A stretch of 64,000 nt of DNA, from contig JBAIZL010000008.1 in NCBI GenBank assembly GCA_036971475.1, forward strand, positions 34,231,586-34,295,585, given 5' to 3'. Numbering within the stretch: the stretch's first letter is position 1; the number at the start of each line of letters is the position of its first letter. The notes under the pieces are model-generated. The model saw only the letters and a list, made by a program, of their open reading frames with translations, made no database searches and was not told where the DNA came from. The stretch is from Prosapia bicincta (lineage: Eukaryota; Arthropoda; Insecta; Hemiptera; Cercopidae). The position numbers and the translations under genes are program-made. Below, in pieces: positions 24,653 through 37,170 of this stretch.

Positions 24653-25640
24653 GATAAAACAGCTACTAATCAATAACCAATCACAATAGTATACATCCTG
24701 TATTAAACCGTTATGTACGTTACTCTACATCCTGTGTTAAACCAATAAGCGTGTCAACCTACATTCCTCCTGAAATAAGACAATATGGATGTTACCCTAC
24801 ATACTGTGTTAAGCCGATATGCACTTTACCTTACGTAGCCCCACATACTGAGTTAAGCCCGGATGAATGTAAAGCTACTTTCCTCCCGAAATAAGACAAT
24901 ATGCATGTTACCCTTCATAGCCCTACATACTGTGTTAAGAAAATATGCATGTTAACCTACATTCCTCCTGAAATAAGACAAAATGCGTTACCCTACATAC
25001 TGTGTTAACCCATATACATCCTGTATTAGGCCAATATGCATGATACCCTACATTCCTCCTGTGATAGGCCAATATGTACGTAAAGCTACACAGCAACACA
25101 TGCTCTGTTAATCTAATATGCATGTAAACCTGTATTAAGTATATATGGGTGTTAACCTACATAGGCCTACATACTGTGTTAAGCCGATATACATGTAAAT
25201 CTACGCACATCCTGTAATAAACCAATATGCACGTTACCTTACATTATCCTACAGATTGTGCTCAGTCAATAAACAGTGTTATTACGTTTCATTGCAGGTG
25301 TAGATCATACACACACAGAGCTCGACAAATAAATGCTTGTTTAAAACTTTTACAGTAATATTGTTAATCGCCGGCACCCGACCGCGATAGCGCACTCTGA
25401 ATTTATCAGCATAACTGCAGCAAATGACTTCAAACAAAATGTCGGTCAAGAAGGCGTCTAACAAAATGACGGACGGTCATCTGTATAGGTTTAACTGTTG
25501 CTTGCCACCTATACCTACTTTAACACTAGTCCATCTATCACAGAAAGGAGAAATCGGCCTATTGCTGAGTACAAGGGCGGGTGTATAGAAATCTGAACGA
25601 ATTCAACATGCCTCTGTCCCTGTGGTAACCCTATCAGCCT
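24653..25640. other. Left half of the loop, repeat-rich
   Basis: Bases 24670-25260 hold degenerate units like CATACTGTGTTAAGCC and AATATGCATGTTACCCTACA, akin to arm zone 3 but without a mirror copy. Bases 25265-25640 look unique and lead to the IAP promoter. No other gene seen. Confidence 0.5.
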
Positions 25641-25714
25641 TGACGTAATCAACCCCCTAACCAAGAGAACAATATAAGTACGGACAGCACAGACCCAAGT
25701 CCTCAGACAACACC
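25641..25714 (+). promoter_or_regulatory. Probable core promoter of the IAP gene
   Basis: TATAAGTA at 25673-25680, then TCAGAC at 25703-25708 with its A about 32 bases downstream of the TATA start, the usual spacing for a TATA box and an arthropod initiator. TGACGTAA at 25641 is a CRE/ATF-like site. If A25705 is the start, the leader is only 10 bases. TATAAG also resembles the TAAG late-promoter core of some insect DNA viruses, a resemblance too short to weigh. Confidence 0.5.
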
Positions 25715-26251
25715 ATGGTAGGTGTCTACTACTGGACAGATACTCTCACAATCGAGAAGAAAGCCTTCCCCAAACTATCACCGTATCGTCATAGATTACG
25801 ATCGTTTCGTACTTGGAAAGGAGTGTCAAATGATACTGTCAACCCCGTGCGTCTTAGCGAAGCGAGATTCTTTTACACCGGCCAAGAAGATCAAACATTG
25901 TGCTTTACATGCGCCGGAGAACTTAAAGATTGGTCAGCGAATGATGATCCGTTACAGGAACATGCAAAGTGGTTTCCTAAATGTAAATACATAGTGGGTA
26001 TAAGTGCTAAACGGGCCCAGATGGGGGTAGACATCTGTACAACAGACGATGAAGACTACTCGGACGACGATGACGGTGTAAACAATCAGGATGGTCGTAC
26101 GCTGTGCAAGATTTGCTGTATCGATGAAATACAGGTTGCCCTTCTACCGTGCGGACATGTGTTTGCCTGTCTGGGGTGTGCATTGAACCTTCAAGAGTGT
26201 AGCATATGCAGAGTGCGGACATCCGCTACGATAAGAGTATATCTATCATAG
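25715..26251 (+). CDS. Single-BIR, RING inhibitor-of-apoptosis protein
   Basis: 178 residues, intact, no intron. BIR domain about residues 27-94: conserved WKGVSND and ARFFYTG-like blocks, zinc ligands C63, C66, H83 and C90 (EHAKWFPKC). Acidic linker 109-126. C-terminal RING about 131-168: C131, C134, C146, H148, C152, C155, C162 and C165, all present. Such proteins bind caspases or IAP antagonists through the BIR and act as E3 ubiquitin ligases through the RING; both are inferred here. It is shorter than usual insect IAPs, which have two or three BIRs. Start chosen at the ATG in ACACCATGG, first after the TATA/initiator. Codons are less AT-biased than in NitFhit. It is the sole gene in the palindrome loop, so it may be host-captured or virus-derived cargo. 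Confidence 0.92.
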   Translation: MVGVYYWTDTLTIEKKAFPKLSPYRHRLRSFRTWKGVSNDTVNPVRLSEARFFYTGQEDQTLCFTCAGELKDWSANDDPLQEHAKWFPKCKYIVGISAKRAQMGVDICTTDDEDYSDDDDGVNNQDGRTLCKICCIDEIQVALLPCGHVFACLGCALNLQECSICRVRTSATIRVYLS

Positions 26252-26282
26252 CTAAGCCTAATGTAAATACTACTATGTGTTC

Positions 26283-26288
26283 AATAAA
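26283..26288 (+). terminator. Poly(A) signal of the IAP gene
   Basis: AATAAA 32 bases after the stop codon, followed by TG-rich sequence (TGTGTTTGTACTTATTG near 26302). Together with the TATA box this makes a compact self-contained transcription unit. Confidence 0.7.
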
Positions 26289-26299
26289 GCGACTCTGTT

Positions 26300-26800
26300 T
26301 ACATGTGTTTGTACTTATTGTTGAAGAAAAACGAAACTCCTTTAATAAAACAAACAATATAGGTATATCAACGTGGGATAGGGTAATAAGTACTAGTGTC
26401 TTGATAATAGAGACGTATATTTACATTAATAATATGATTTGAACAATAAACAAAATTAAACATTCATTGTTAAATCTAGTTACAAATACTCTGCTATCGC
26501 TTTATACACATTACCGTTACAATCAGCTTGACAGGTCGCAACCCGCATGAGACACATTACTAGATATCTAGGTAATTAATATATCAACTCGGCATCTAGA
26601 CAGGTTTAACACTAGCTCAGACATTTCTTCTGTAAACTGTAAAAATTCCAATCATCTGGCGTAATTTAGGCTAAATATAACTTCGCAAAAACATGTAAAC
26701 TCATGTCCTAGGTCTAATGCTAAATCTAGCGTGGTATTTCTAACAAAAATATAAACTGTCGTTAGAGTGCGTTAAAATCTGATTAGGGCAAAACAAAGGC
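26300..26800. other. Right half of the loop
   Basis: Unique AT-rich sequence with no gene seen, up to the first inverted GGTAAAG-type units near 26801. Confidence 0.5.
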
Positions 26801-29800
26801 CCTTCTCCAAGGTGGCTTTACCTAAGACCTGACTTCAGGATAGTTTTAACCTAAGGCCATTCTCCAGGGTGGATTTAACTAAGGCCTTTCTCCAGGGTGG
26901 CTATACCTAAGGCCTTACTCCAAGGTAGCTTTACCTACGACCTGACTACAAGGTAGCTTTACCTACGACCTGACTACAAGGTAGCTTTACCTAAGGTCTG
27001 ACTCGACGGTGTCTTTACCTATGTCCTGGCTCCAGGGTAGCTTTACCTTAGTTAGTATATGGTGTAACTGATACAACATACCTAAACAATATGTGTAAAG
27101 GCCTTGACGGTTTCTATATAGATATTTTGGTAAGCGTTGGTAGCTATCTATATACTGTCTAAGACCTAGGGCTTTTGCCGGTGCCTTCACTCACCATAAC
27201 CCATTTGACCTCGGTGTAGATGTTGGTTGATTAGCGTAGGTTTTTCAACTTTGATTAGCTGAAACGTTGATCTGGCCTTCACCAGCCATAGCCTATTTGA
27301 ACTTGGTGTCAATGTTGTTCGTTTGAACTTCGTGTATGTTGGTCGGTTAAACTTAGCGTAAGACAGTAGTTTAGTTGAAACGTTGGTTATTTGATCTAGC
27401 TCTGTTGTTAGGCCATGTATCGGTTGTCAGGGTATGTATTTGATTCAGGGTTAGGTATCTGTTGTCTAGCTATGTAGCCTATGGTTAGGCCAGGTATCTG
27501 TTGTCGGGGTATGGGTTACACTTAGGCTTACTCTTGCATTACCGTAGATCTGTGTCTATGGGTAACCGGCTTAGCATAGTATGTGGGTTTACATACATAA
27601 CACAGAATGTAGGCTAACTATATATATTACCCAAGCCATGCATTGGATATTATGTGTTACCCTGTATTCAGGCCTCTCATCGGATACTATGTGATAACCC
27701 ATATTCAATCTATGCCTCGGATACTATGTGTTATCCCTAGTCAGGCTTTGCATCAGATACTATGTGTTAACCATTAGCCTAGCTATGTATCAGATACTAT
27801 GTGATAACCATTAGCCAAACTATGTATTGAATATTATGTGTTAGTTTGTAATCAGCCTACTCAACGGATACTTTGTGATAACCCTTAGTCAAGCTATGCT
27901 TTGGATACTGTTTGTTAAACCATACTCAAGCTATGTATTGGATATTTTGTGTTAACTTGTAGTAAAGCTACACAACGGGTACTATGTGTTAACCATTAGC
28001 CTAACCATGCAATGGATACTATGTGTTAGTTTGTATTCACCTTCTCATCGGATACTATGTGATAATCATTGTCAAGCTATGCTTTGGATACTGTTTGTTA
28101 AACCATACTCAAGCTATGCATTCGGTACTACATGATGAACATTAGCCTGGCTATGCACTGGAGATTATGTGTTGGGCTATAGTCAAGCTACTTATCGGAT
28201 ACTGTATGTTAACCCATAGTTAAAAATAACTATTAGTTAACCATTAGCCCAGCTATATGTTGGTCATTAGCCAAGCTATGCATTGGATGTGTTACCCATT
28301 AGTCAGGCTACACATCGGATAATATGTGATATTCCATAGCCTGGCTCAGCATCGGCTACTATGTGCTAACCATTAGCGAGGCTATGCACCGGATATTATG
28401 TGTTGGGGCATACTATGTGTTAATGATTAGCCTGGCTAGTGTTTCTTTCCAGCTGACTTTTGAAATGACATGTGTGACTATATCTAGACCATACATAATT
28501 GATAAGCCAATTTTGGGGAGTTTATGCTTATTTAGCGAGGCTATGCACCGGATATTATGTGTTGGGGCATACTATGTGTTAATGATTAGCCAGGCTAGTG
28601 TTTCTTTCCAGCTGACTTTTGAACTGACATGTGTGACTATATCTAGACCATACATAATTGATAAGCCAATTTTGGGGAGTTTATGCTTATTTAGCGAGGC
28701 TATGCACCGGATATTATGTGCTGGGTCATACTATGTGTTAATGATTAGCCAAGCTATGTATCAGGTATTATGTGGTAATTTGTGGGCAGCTTGTAGGATA
28801 GTGTGTGATAACCATTAGCTAAACTATGCACTGGATATAATGTGTTATACTTTGTAGGCCCATGTCTTCTTAGCATAATATCTATGCATGCTTACACACA
28901 TATATGTTTAACACATTATGTATTCTATTATGTATTTAGGCTTAACATAGTATGATAGCATGCATGGTGGCTTAGCATAGTATTTATGTAGGTTTACACG
29001 CATATTTATTTAACACACTATATAGGGTAATTACGTATGCAGGCCTAACATAGTATATAAGCCTATGTAGGATAGCATCTATGTTGGTTAGCATAGTATT
29101 TATGTGGGTTTACACGCATATCTGTTTAGCACAGTATGTAGGCTTAGCATATTATTTATGTAGGTTTACAAGCATATTTGTTTAACACACTATATAAGCT
29201 ATCATTCATCCAGGCTTAACATATTATATAGGCCTATGTGGGTAACGGGGATATTTGCCTAATACAGGATGTATATAGGTTTACCTGCATATTGGTTTAG
29301 CAGCGTATATATGGCTATTTAGAGTATATTGCATGCTGGTTTAACATAGTATATATGCCTATATTGGTTAGCATTGTATGTATATAGGTTGCATGACTTT
29401 TTTAATTATATTGTAATATTTGTTGACCGTCATGGGCGTGATAGGTTATGTACTTCCCGTATTATACGGTTGCCAGGTTCTACCTGATAGACGAGGTGTA
29501 AATGTGTGTCAGGCTCAGATCATATAGGCTTTGGCCAGTGGTTTACCGACATAGTAGGCACATTTAGGGATTCATGTAAGTCGGCTTAGCATAGTATGTA
29601 TGCGGGTTTACACGCATATTTGTTTAACACATTATGTGGGCTATCATATATATATTGGTTTAACATGGTATATAAGCCTATGTATGATAGCATGCATGAT
29701 GGCTTAGCATCGTTTTAGGATCGTTTTATATCATATATTTATTCACGTTTTGTGATAGGCCTCATTATTAGTGTTTCTCCATATATACCTTTATATCTAG

Positions 29801-31887
29801 ATACATTTACAGCTATAGGATATATCCATTGAGGCTATTTGATTATTTACACTGATTTCTGATTATATATGTAGGCCTTGGTATGCCGACAGTACATAGT
29901 AAGTTGATACAGTAATCAAAACAGAACCACTCGCCTAGATTCACAACGACACAGCCGTGAGGGTTTTAAGCTTGCTATAGCGGTCACCGGCTGCCGTTGC
30001 TGTTTTAAGATAATGCGTTATCGCTGCAAGTCTGTACATGTCTAGCACACGGTCGCCAGCTATGTAGGCCAAACGTATTCCCTGAAACGACAGGGTTTTG
30101 TTGCTTTGTTTATTATTTTGTAGCATAGACAATCATAACCCCTTGCCCCGCATCAGCCATATCATTTAGGGGTAGAACACTCTAGTTAGGGTAAGCCTAC
30201 TACTTGCCTAGAGTCGCTCGGGCCTAGATCAGAGATACATCATCAGATATATTAAATTAGAGCCTGACTCTAGTGTGAATTTACCTAAGGACTTTCTCCA
30301 GGGTGGCTCTAGCTAGGGCGTGGTGGTTTTAACCTAAGCCTATGGGGGCTGTACCTAAGGCCTAACTCCATGGTAGCTTTACCTAAGGCCTGGGTGGCTT
30401 TACCTCAAGCACGACTCCAGGGTGATTTTATCTATGGTCTGACTCCAAGGTAGTTTTACCCAAGACTTGGTGGAGGTGCCTGTCTTAGTCGAGAGGCTGT
30501 AATTGATATAGCAACCATCTTGGCCCGGCTCTTGGTTAGCTTTACTTAAAGGCTGACTGCTTTACCTAAGGCCTGACTCCAAGGTAGCATTACCTAAGGC
30601 CTGATTTCAGGGTTACTTTACCTAGGTTGGCTTTACCTGAGGCCTTGCTCCTAGGTGGCGTTGCCTCAAGCACGACTCCAGGGTCCATGATAGCTTTACC
30701 TGGTCACCGGCTGCAGGGGTGCTATACCTGAGGTTTGGGTGGCTCTACCTCCAAGATAATGTTTTATCTCTGCAGGTTTGCACATGTCTAGCACACGGTC
30801 TCCGGTTATGTAGGCCAAACGTATTCCCTCGAGCGATAAGGCCTTGTTGCTTTGTTTATTATTTTGTAGCATAGACAAATTTTGAGTTTGGCAATCATAT
30901 ACACCTGTGCCCCTCGTCACCCATATCATTTAGGGGTAGACCATTCATTTTAGGGTGAGCCTACTGCCTAGAGTCGTTTGATCGCATATACATCATCAGA
31001 TATATTAACTCTTTCCAAAAGTTACCCCCACCACCGGAGCTATTCCTGGGTTACTTTACCTAAGGGCAGGCCTCGAGATGGCTTTACCCGAGGGCTAGCT
31101 CCGTGTTAGCTTTACCTAAGGCCTAGCTGCTGGGTGGCTGGGCTCGGTTTGGCTTTAACCGAGACCGTGCTCCGTGTTAGCTTTACCCGCTCCTAGGCGG
31201 TGTTACCTCAAGCGCCGGTTCGGGAGTGGCTTTTACCTAGGACCCCGATTATTTTTGACATTCTGAAATCGGCCATCAGGTGAACCCGCCCCCGCAGCAG
31301 TCCATACTGGACTCTAGACATATCCCGTACGGTCATTTGATCCAACCGATCGATTTTTGGCAATTTCATATAAAAACTACCCCTAGGTGAAACCACCCCC
31401 GCAGCTGTCCATAATGGACTCTACACATATCCCGTACTCTCTGTTGATCCATCTGATCGATTTTCGGCAATTTCATATTTTATTTAAAAACTACCCCTAG
31501 GTGAAACTACCCCTACCGACGCAATAATACACTCTAAACTCACCCCATCAGTCAAGGCACGTTTTTCCAAAATTTTTTCGAAAACTACCCCCCACCCCCA
31601 ATCCACCCCCGGAGCTACCCCCGGGTATGGTCCTGAACGTTGCTGAGAACACCCCCCACACGTAGGTTAGGTTAGGTTGGATCCATTTTGGCTAGCTTAG
31701 GTCAGTGGGTTAGAATTTATTTTTTTCGAAAAACTACCCCCTACCCCTCTAAACGTGTTCGAAACCACCCCCAAGGCTACGATCAAGGTCGAGTCGACCT
31801 GGTGCATCATCCAAAACTACCCCTATAGTCCTAGTTTACGTACAGGCCGAGTTAGGGGTAGTTGTCCCAGGGTGTCGCACCTTCTAC
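26801..31887 (-). repeat. Right terminal inverted repeat (about 5.1 kb)
   Basis: Reverse complement of the left arm, zone by zone. Markers sit at almost equal distance from the two ends (24379 is 4686 bases in, its mirror 27190 is 4697 bases in). The inner edge has more copies of the CCTTAGGTAAAGC-type unit than the left arm, so the arms end unequally. The 8 bases TAGAGTAG (31888-31895) follow. Confidence 0.85.
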
Positions 31888-31895
31888 TAGAGTAG

Positions 31896-32261
31896 CACAA
31901 TTATTGGTTGGAATGTATCTTATCAGCAAGACATGATACTTTTTTGTGATTTTTTGGCAGAGTGCCATTAAGAGGTTGCATTGTTACCCTGTTTGTGAAA
32001 TTGGAGAGACCATTCCTAGACTACTTTCATAAAAACATTTTGCCCTCTATAGATGGGTCAAAGATACAATTCCAGTGGACAAAGCAGCAGATCTATAGAC
32101 ATTGTTTACATACTTATGTAAAAGGTTGATGTTAGTTTCATGGTCAAAGCACCATTAACAGCACTTTTTCTTTAATTTAACTATGAAATAAAGTATGCAA
32201 CTATGATAATAAAAAATATTTTTGAAGAGAATTTTTTTTGTAATCAAAACTTTTTTAGCCA
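31896..32261. other. Intron 2 between the two elements
   Basis: AT-rich DNA without recognised features. Confidence 0.45.
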
Positions 32262-33289
32262 TTAACACTTTCAGCACGGCGGTGATATTGGTGATCTCAT
32301 CAAAACTACTGTCTATTTTTTGTTAACTTCCACCTCTGACGGCAGTGGAACGCTATGTGGGTTGCATAACTTGTCATAGCATCTAATTATCGAGCACGTT
32401 GTTTTCATCTTAATAACTTTATTTCTAACATATACATGTTTATTGGGGATATCAGAACAGTGTATTAGACACTAAAATATTGTTTTATTTATCGGGTCAC
32501 AATTAAAAAAAAGAAATACAAATGATAAATTACTGTATGACAAATAATAAAATACAATAAAAAATAGAGAGAAAAAGATAATTTACATACAAAACTAAAG
32601 ACCCTACTACTAAAATATACTACATACTAAAATAAGCACTCAACGTTTAACTTGGAATGTTTGTTTCTGTTTGGGCCATGTGTTTCATAAAGCCATAGAG
32701 ATCGATAATGTAAACTGAGACATAGATAATACATGTCACGTCCGAGACTATTTATAGCCGAGATTAGCTGACATTTGTTTACTACAATCTTATGTTGACA
32801 CATTTGGTTTTCAGGCGTCCAAGCATTTTGTCAATGACTCATATTTACAATAGTCTGTTCATACCGCGAGTTGGTTCATTCACTCTAGTAGGACAGTTAT
32901 CGTTTATTCTTGTGTTATTTCAGAAAGCTAAGTTAATTTTTATTTCTTTGTTTTTACCTGATATTTTGCCGGGTTATGTGGTTTAAACTAAAAAAACATT
33001 AAAATATAAAGCATGTTTTAGTTGAAGCATCAAAAGTTAACTTGGGATGGTCGGATATAAAAACAACTCAGGCACAATGTTTTCCAAACTCTTCTGAAGC
33101 ACTGACGAAAAAATCAAACCTTTATACAAACACGTATCGACACTAGAGAAGTTTCAATTAGCCTGGGAGTGAGCGTGCCGGTGAGTCGCCGTCTCTAAGA
33201 AAATAAGCTGGGAGCGCACCGGCAAGCTCTCTGTAACTCGTAAGGGAACCCAGAGTGTGCAGGTACGCTGGCCGTGCGGAACGTGTTAA
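32262..33289. mobile_element. piggyBac-type non-autonomous element
   Basis: Ends TTAACACTTTCAGCACGGC (32262) and, inverted, TTAACACGTTCCGCACGGC (ending 33289), 17 of 19 matching and both starting with TTAA. No transposase frame inside. About 130 bp at 32660-32790 recur inverted at 57490-57620. Confidence 0.7.
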
Positions 33290-35138
33290 TTGAAGCTATT
33301 TTTGTTTTAGCCAAATTTGAAATTTCCATCCTTAAGTCTACTACTTTAACTTTGAGTGAAAACTCTTATAGTCTTTCTTATATTTTCTGCTATTCTATTT
33401 AGTTTGGTTGCAGTCACAATAGTTTAATTTCTGTCAGTGTGTAGTTTGAGTCTGCAGTGTTAGATGAAATGTGAAACAGTGTAAATAGACCTAAAAAATT
33501 GCTACATAAAGTTTACAACATTAACGAATGAGCTTAGTTGATAAGTATAAATTAATTTGAATTTTCTATTTTATAAATATAAAAGCAAAAACAATACATA
33601 ATATTTTTTTCTATTTTGTTAAAAAAATTAAGCTTTTTCAGTAGAAATATACATGTAAATTTATAAACAAATATTCTCATTCGTGATTCACATTCCAAGA
33701 AACAAATCATGTTTTTTAGTTGAACATCCAGACATCCCTTACATATGTTTAACCTAACTGTTGCTTCACCCGACAAAACACCACTTTTGAATCATAAAAC
33801 CTAATTTGATATGACTTAAACCAAAATTAAAATGTGAATGCCATCAATGTATTGTATTTAATTGGAAATTTTTAAATTTTAACAAAAAACTCAGATATAT
33901 CTAGTTAGGTATTATTTAAATTTCATCATTTAATGTTCAGTAGATTTTGAAATATTGAAATTTTAGGTAAGCACACTAATAAAGAAACTTTAATGACATT
34001 TGAATACTGTATTTAAAAAAAACACAGTGAGCTATTCAAGTACTAGCTTTTGGGGTTAAATATATAAACATAATGCCATTCATAAAATGCAGTTATCTAG
34101 ACAGAATATATTAATCTCAATAGAAGTTCAACAATTTAATAAACAGGCTCTTAATGTATTAAAATGGTAGTGAGTAGATGGAAAAGAGAAAGCATTCAGA
34201 AAAGTAGAATATTATTAAGAATGACTGTCAGAATAACCAAACAATGTCAGGTAGAACTGATCCCTCTTCTCTCTAGCAAAAATGCTGCCTACATTAGATG
34301 TTGAGCCATGCTTTACTCAAGGGCTCCAAACTGCCGCATCCATTCCAAAGGATTTGATTGGTTCTGGAAACAACTTTAAATTCAAACCATCACCACTATC
34401 AATTGGACTATGGCATTGCTTCCTACTCATAATACAGATGGGCAGTGTAATATGAATTCAAAGGATCACAGGACATATTTCTGCTCTAAACATGGAGCTT
34501 GTAATATACCATACACAGTTGGACTGCTAGGACGTGTAGTAATGGATAGACCCTGCGCTGCTCTTTCAGGAACAATATAAATTTTGTATTTCATTTTAAA
34601 AACTCTCTTAGTTTAATTTAGGATGTTGGTAAGAGTTGAATATTTATTTGTACCAATAGGTTGTAGCCAGTGGGTATCGAGGATTCTAGTCCTAATGTAC
34701 AATCTGCCTATTTCTTATGTTTGGTTTGTTCAGTGTTAAAATAAATTGATCTACCTTATATAAAATTCAGTATCTTTACTTTATCCATAATTGTTTGCCT
34801 TAACGGGAAACTGGGGAAGGGCTAGTTTCCTGTTACTGTCCTTAAAGATCCCTGTAAAAAGCTAGTACTCAGCGACAGTTGGGGCTACACCCTTCCCCAT
34901 GGGTTAGGGCCATCCTGCATCACGTAGACTTGCATGACAATCTGTGATAAAGTTATTACAGTGTTGTAGCTTACATTGTGAAATAGAAACTATAATATGT
35001 ATACATATAACTCGAGGAAGTAAAATATTTTTCAATTTGTACGTGTTTTCTTATATGTTTTGTTACTATACTTATGCTTTTAACTGCCTGCTATTGTATC
35101 TCAAAATAAATACTAATGTTACCATTTTAATTTTACAG
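33290..35138. other. Intron 2 distal part
   Basis: AT-rich. Bases 34240-34930 are less AT-rich and may be an old retroposon, but I recognise no family. It ends in ATTTTACAG before exon 3. Confidence 0.4.
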
Positions 35139-35339
35139 GAAAATGATGAGGTAATTAGAAATACTCATCTGATCATAAACAATGAAGGATCAATTGTGGC
35201 AAGCTATCGTAAAATCCACCTTTTTGATGTTGATATTCCAGAAAAAAATATTCGTTTAAAAGAATCAGATATTATAAAAAGAGGCAGTGAGATTGTCTTA
35301 CCTGTGTGTTCACCAGTGGGAAAAATTGGCTTAGGAATA
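35139..35339 (+). CDS. NitFhit: NitFhit exon 3, nitrilase lysine
   Basis: Encodes residues 126-192. THLIINNEGSIVASYRKIHL carries the catalytic lysine K150 in YRKIHLFDVDIP. The exon ends KIGLGI just before the catalytic cysteine. Acceptor TTTACAG, donor GTATCC, phase 0. Confidence 0.94.
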
Positions 35340-36649
35340 GTATCCTTAAAACATTTGTTAGTTTGTTATTTTATGTATAAAATTGTTTAATATTGGATTA
35401 ATTATGTTAAAATGTATATCAATAATTTGTTTACATACAAACGATAGAGAATGTTTCAAAAGTATGTTTCAACTCCCATAATCATGTATATAACTACAAT
35501 GATCTATATCCATATATATTTAGACAAAGCATATATATTTCCAATACAATGAAATTCAGTTATAATGTGACTAAAAAGATCAAAATTACTTGCTATACCT
35601 ACCTAGGTATACATGTTGATGCTTGTACCTGAATGTCCATTATTATTGTTGTAAATTATACAAACTAACCTATACATGGTATTATTTTATTACCCCAATA
35701 AATGGCCCGGTTTAGGAAAAAAGAATCAATACTGTAATAGTATTAAAAAAATAATAATAAATCATGAATATTTATTATTTCACATTACACAAATATTTTT
35801 ATGGTGCCATAGGTAGATACCTCTTTTCTCCCCTATTGAGAAAGGTCTACTTCAGTCAAGCGGCCCTGCACACATGATACCATGATCCATAATATATTCC
35901 CTATCAGAATGATTTTATCTCTATACCTTAATCCTTTTCTAAATTTCATAGGTAATGAAAGTCATAGGTTGTTGATTGCATTGAAATTACAACAAAAATA
36001 TAAGTTTATCCGCAAGAAAGTCAGTAAAGCTGTTATACCGGCAGTACATTTTAACATTCAGTAAATTGAAATGGTGAATTTATGTATTTATTACAATAAA
36101 AATAGCTTAACCCTTTCTATGTTATTAACGTGAATCCGCACTAACCCCATTTTACTAACCCCGTGAAAAATAGTGATATTAAGTAGTAGTAACATTTAAG
36201 GTTTGTTTCTAACTATTATTAAAAGAATAACCTGACACTTTCACAAAAAACTAATTACAAACAAATGGTTTTGCATGCTGTCAGCAATTCCTGGACTAAT
36301 GCATTCACTTGAAACCCTAACCGACTTTTATCTCTCAGTGATAGTTCATTACCCTATGTTTCAAACTTGTCTTACTGTTTTTAGTTATTATTTCATTATT
36401 TTTTTGTGATTTTTATTTGATTGATTATTTTGTCATTAGTTTTTGTATATAGTTAGTGTTTAATATTTTAAAAATCCGTTTGTAATTATTGTTTTTATTA
36501 TGGAACATCTACATAATATAGAATTTCTTGATTTTTGTTAATGGATTGTTAAACTAATCATTTTCTACCAGACTAATAAAAGGTATTAGGGTTTTAAATT
36601 ATAACTTTGCCTAAAACCTAATTTTTATTAGATTTATTACTTTTAAAAT
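35340..36649. other. Intron 3 proximal part
   Basis: AT-rich intron DNA, no feature recognised. Confidence 0.4.
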
Positions 36650-36651
36650 AC

Positions 36652-37170
36652 AGTAGAACTCCAGCTATCCGAATAGTTACAGACTTTCATAGGGAACAAA
36701 TTAAGACAGATACGTACTGTGTTTCCAAAATAATGAATCTCTGTGAAATAAGTCTGTTGGTCTTTTTTCCATGAAGCTAGTGTAGACGCAATACAAACAT
36801 TTGGATCCTAATTCACCTGTTAGTACAGTTCTGAATAGTTAGCTGTTGTCGCCCTCATACTCTTTTTCATCGGTCTGTTGTTTAGTTTGTGAGTCTATTT
36901 TGTTATTTGCCATGACTTCTAAAAAAATAAAACAAGTTGTCTTATCATTGCAGATTTACCAGTTATAGATCAATCAGGCCTTACGGGTAAACAGTTGGCT
37001 GAGATACAGTGCTGGAAAATCAGAGATCTCAGACGTTGAAAGGAGCTATCCTACACTTTTAAACTTCGTGTTGGGTTGAAAATGAAGATCAAAGTTTTTA
37101 AAGAAAATCAATGAAACGAATTTCTACTACTTCTAGATATTTAAGTATTAGATAAAGTGTAAACAAATCT
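36652..37170 (+). pseudogene. pogo/Tigger 5' fragment
   Basis: Begins CAGTAGAACTCCAGCTATCC, a pogo-type terminal end. Downstream from 36913 a frame starts MTSKKIKQVVLSL and continues, with frame changes, through GKQLAE, ISDVERS and LLNFV, resembling the first DNA-binding domain of Tigger/pogo transposases. Truncated after about 70 codons. Confidence 0.55.

Larger units (their letters stand above)
19693..31887. mobile_element. 12.2-kb palindromic element carrying an IAP gene
   Basis: The ends are exact inverted repeats (GTAGAAGGTGCGACACCC at 19693, its complement ending at 31887). The two arms mirror each other for about 5 kb with only scattered differences, for example 19748 versus 31833, and a T/G change near 21651 versus 29922. 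The centre, about 2.1 kb, is not mirrored and holds one recognisable gene, a BIR-RING protein. Base composition is clearly less AT-rich than the surrounding intron. No transposase, integrase or polymerase is visible, so it either moved in trans or is a remnant. It resembles foldback-type transposons in architecture, but I recognise no named family. Confidence 0.85.

Noticed and set aside
25722..26222. Overlapping frames on both strands inside the IAP gene
   Set aside because: Shadows of the BIR-RING frame; only that frame has all zinc ligands.
19693..31887. Palindrome as a sequencing or assembly chimera
   Set aside because: The arms carry scattered differences and unequal inner repeat numbers, flanks differ, and a near-perfect 8-bp duplication frames it. 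Long-read proof is still lacking.
33552..33776. 74-residue minus-strand frame with several cysteines
   Set aside because: No recognisable motif order and a low-complexity AT-rich tail.
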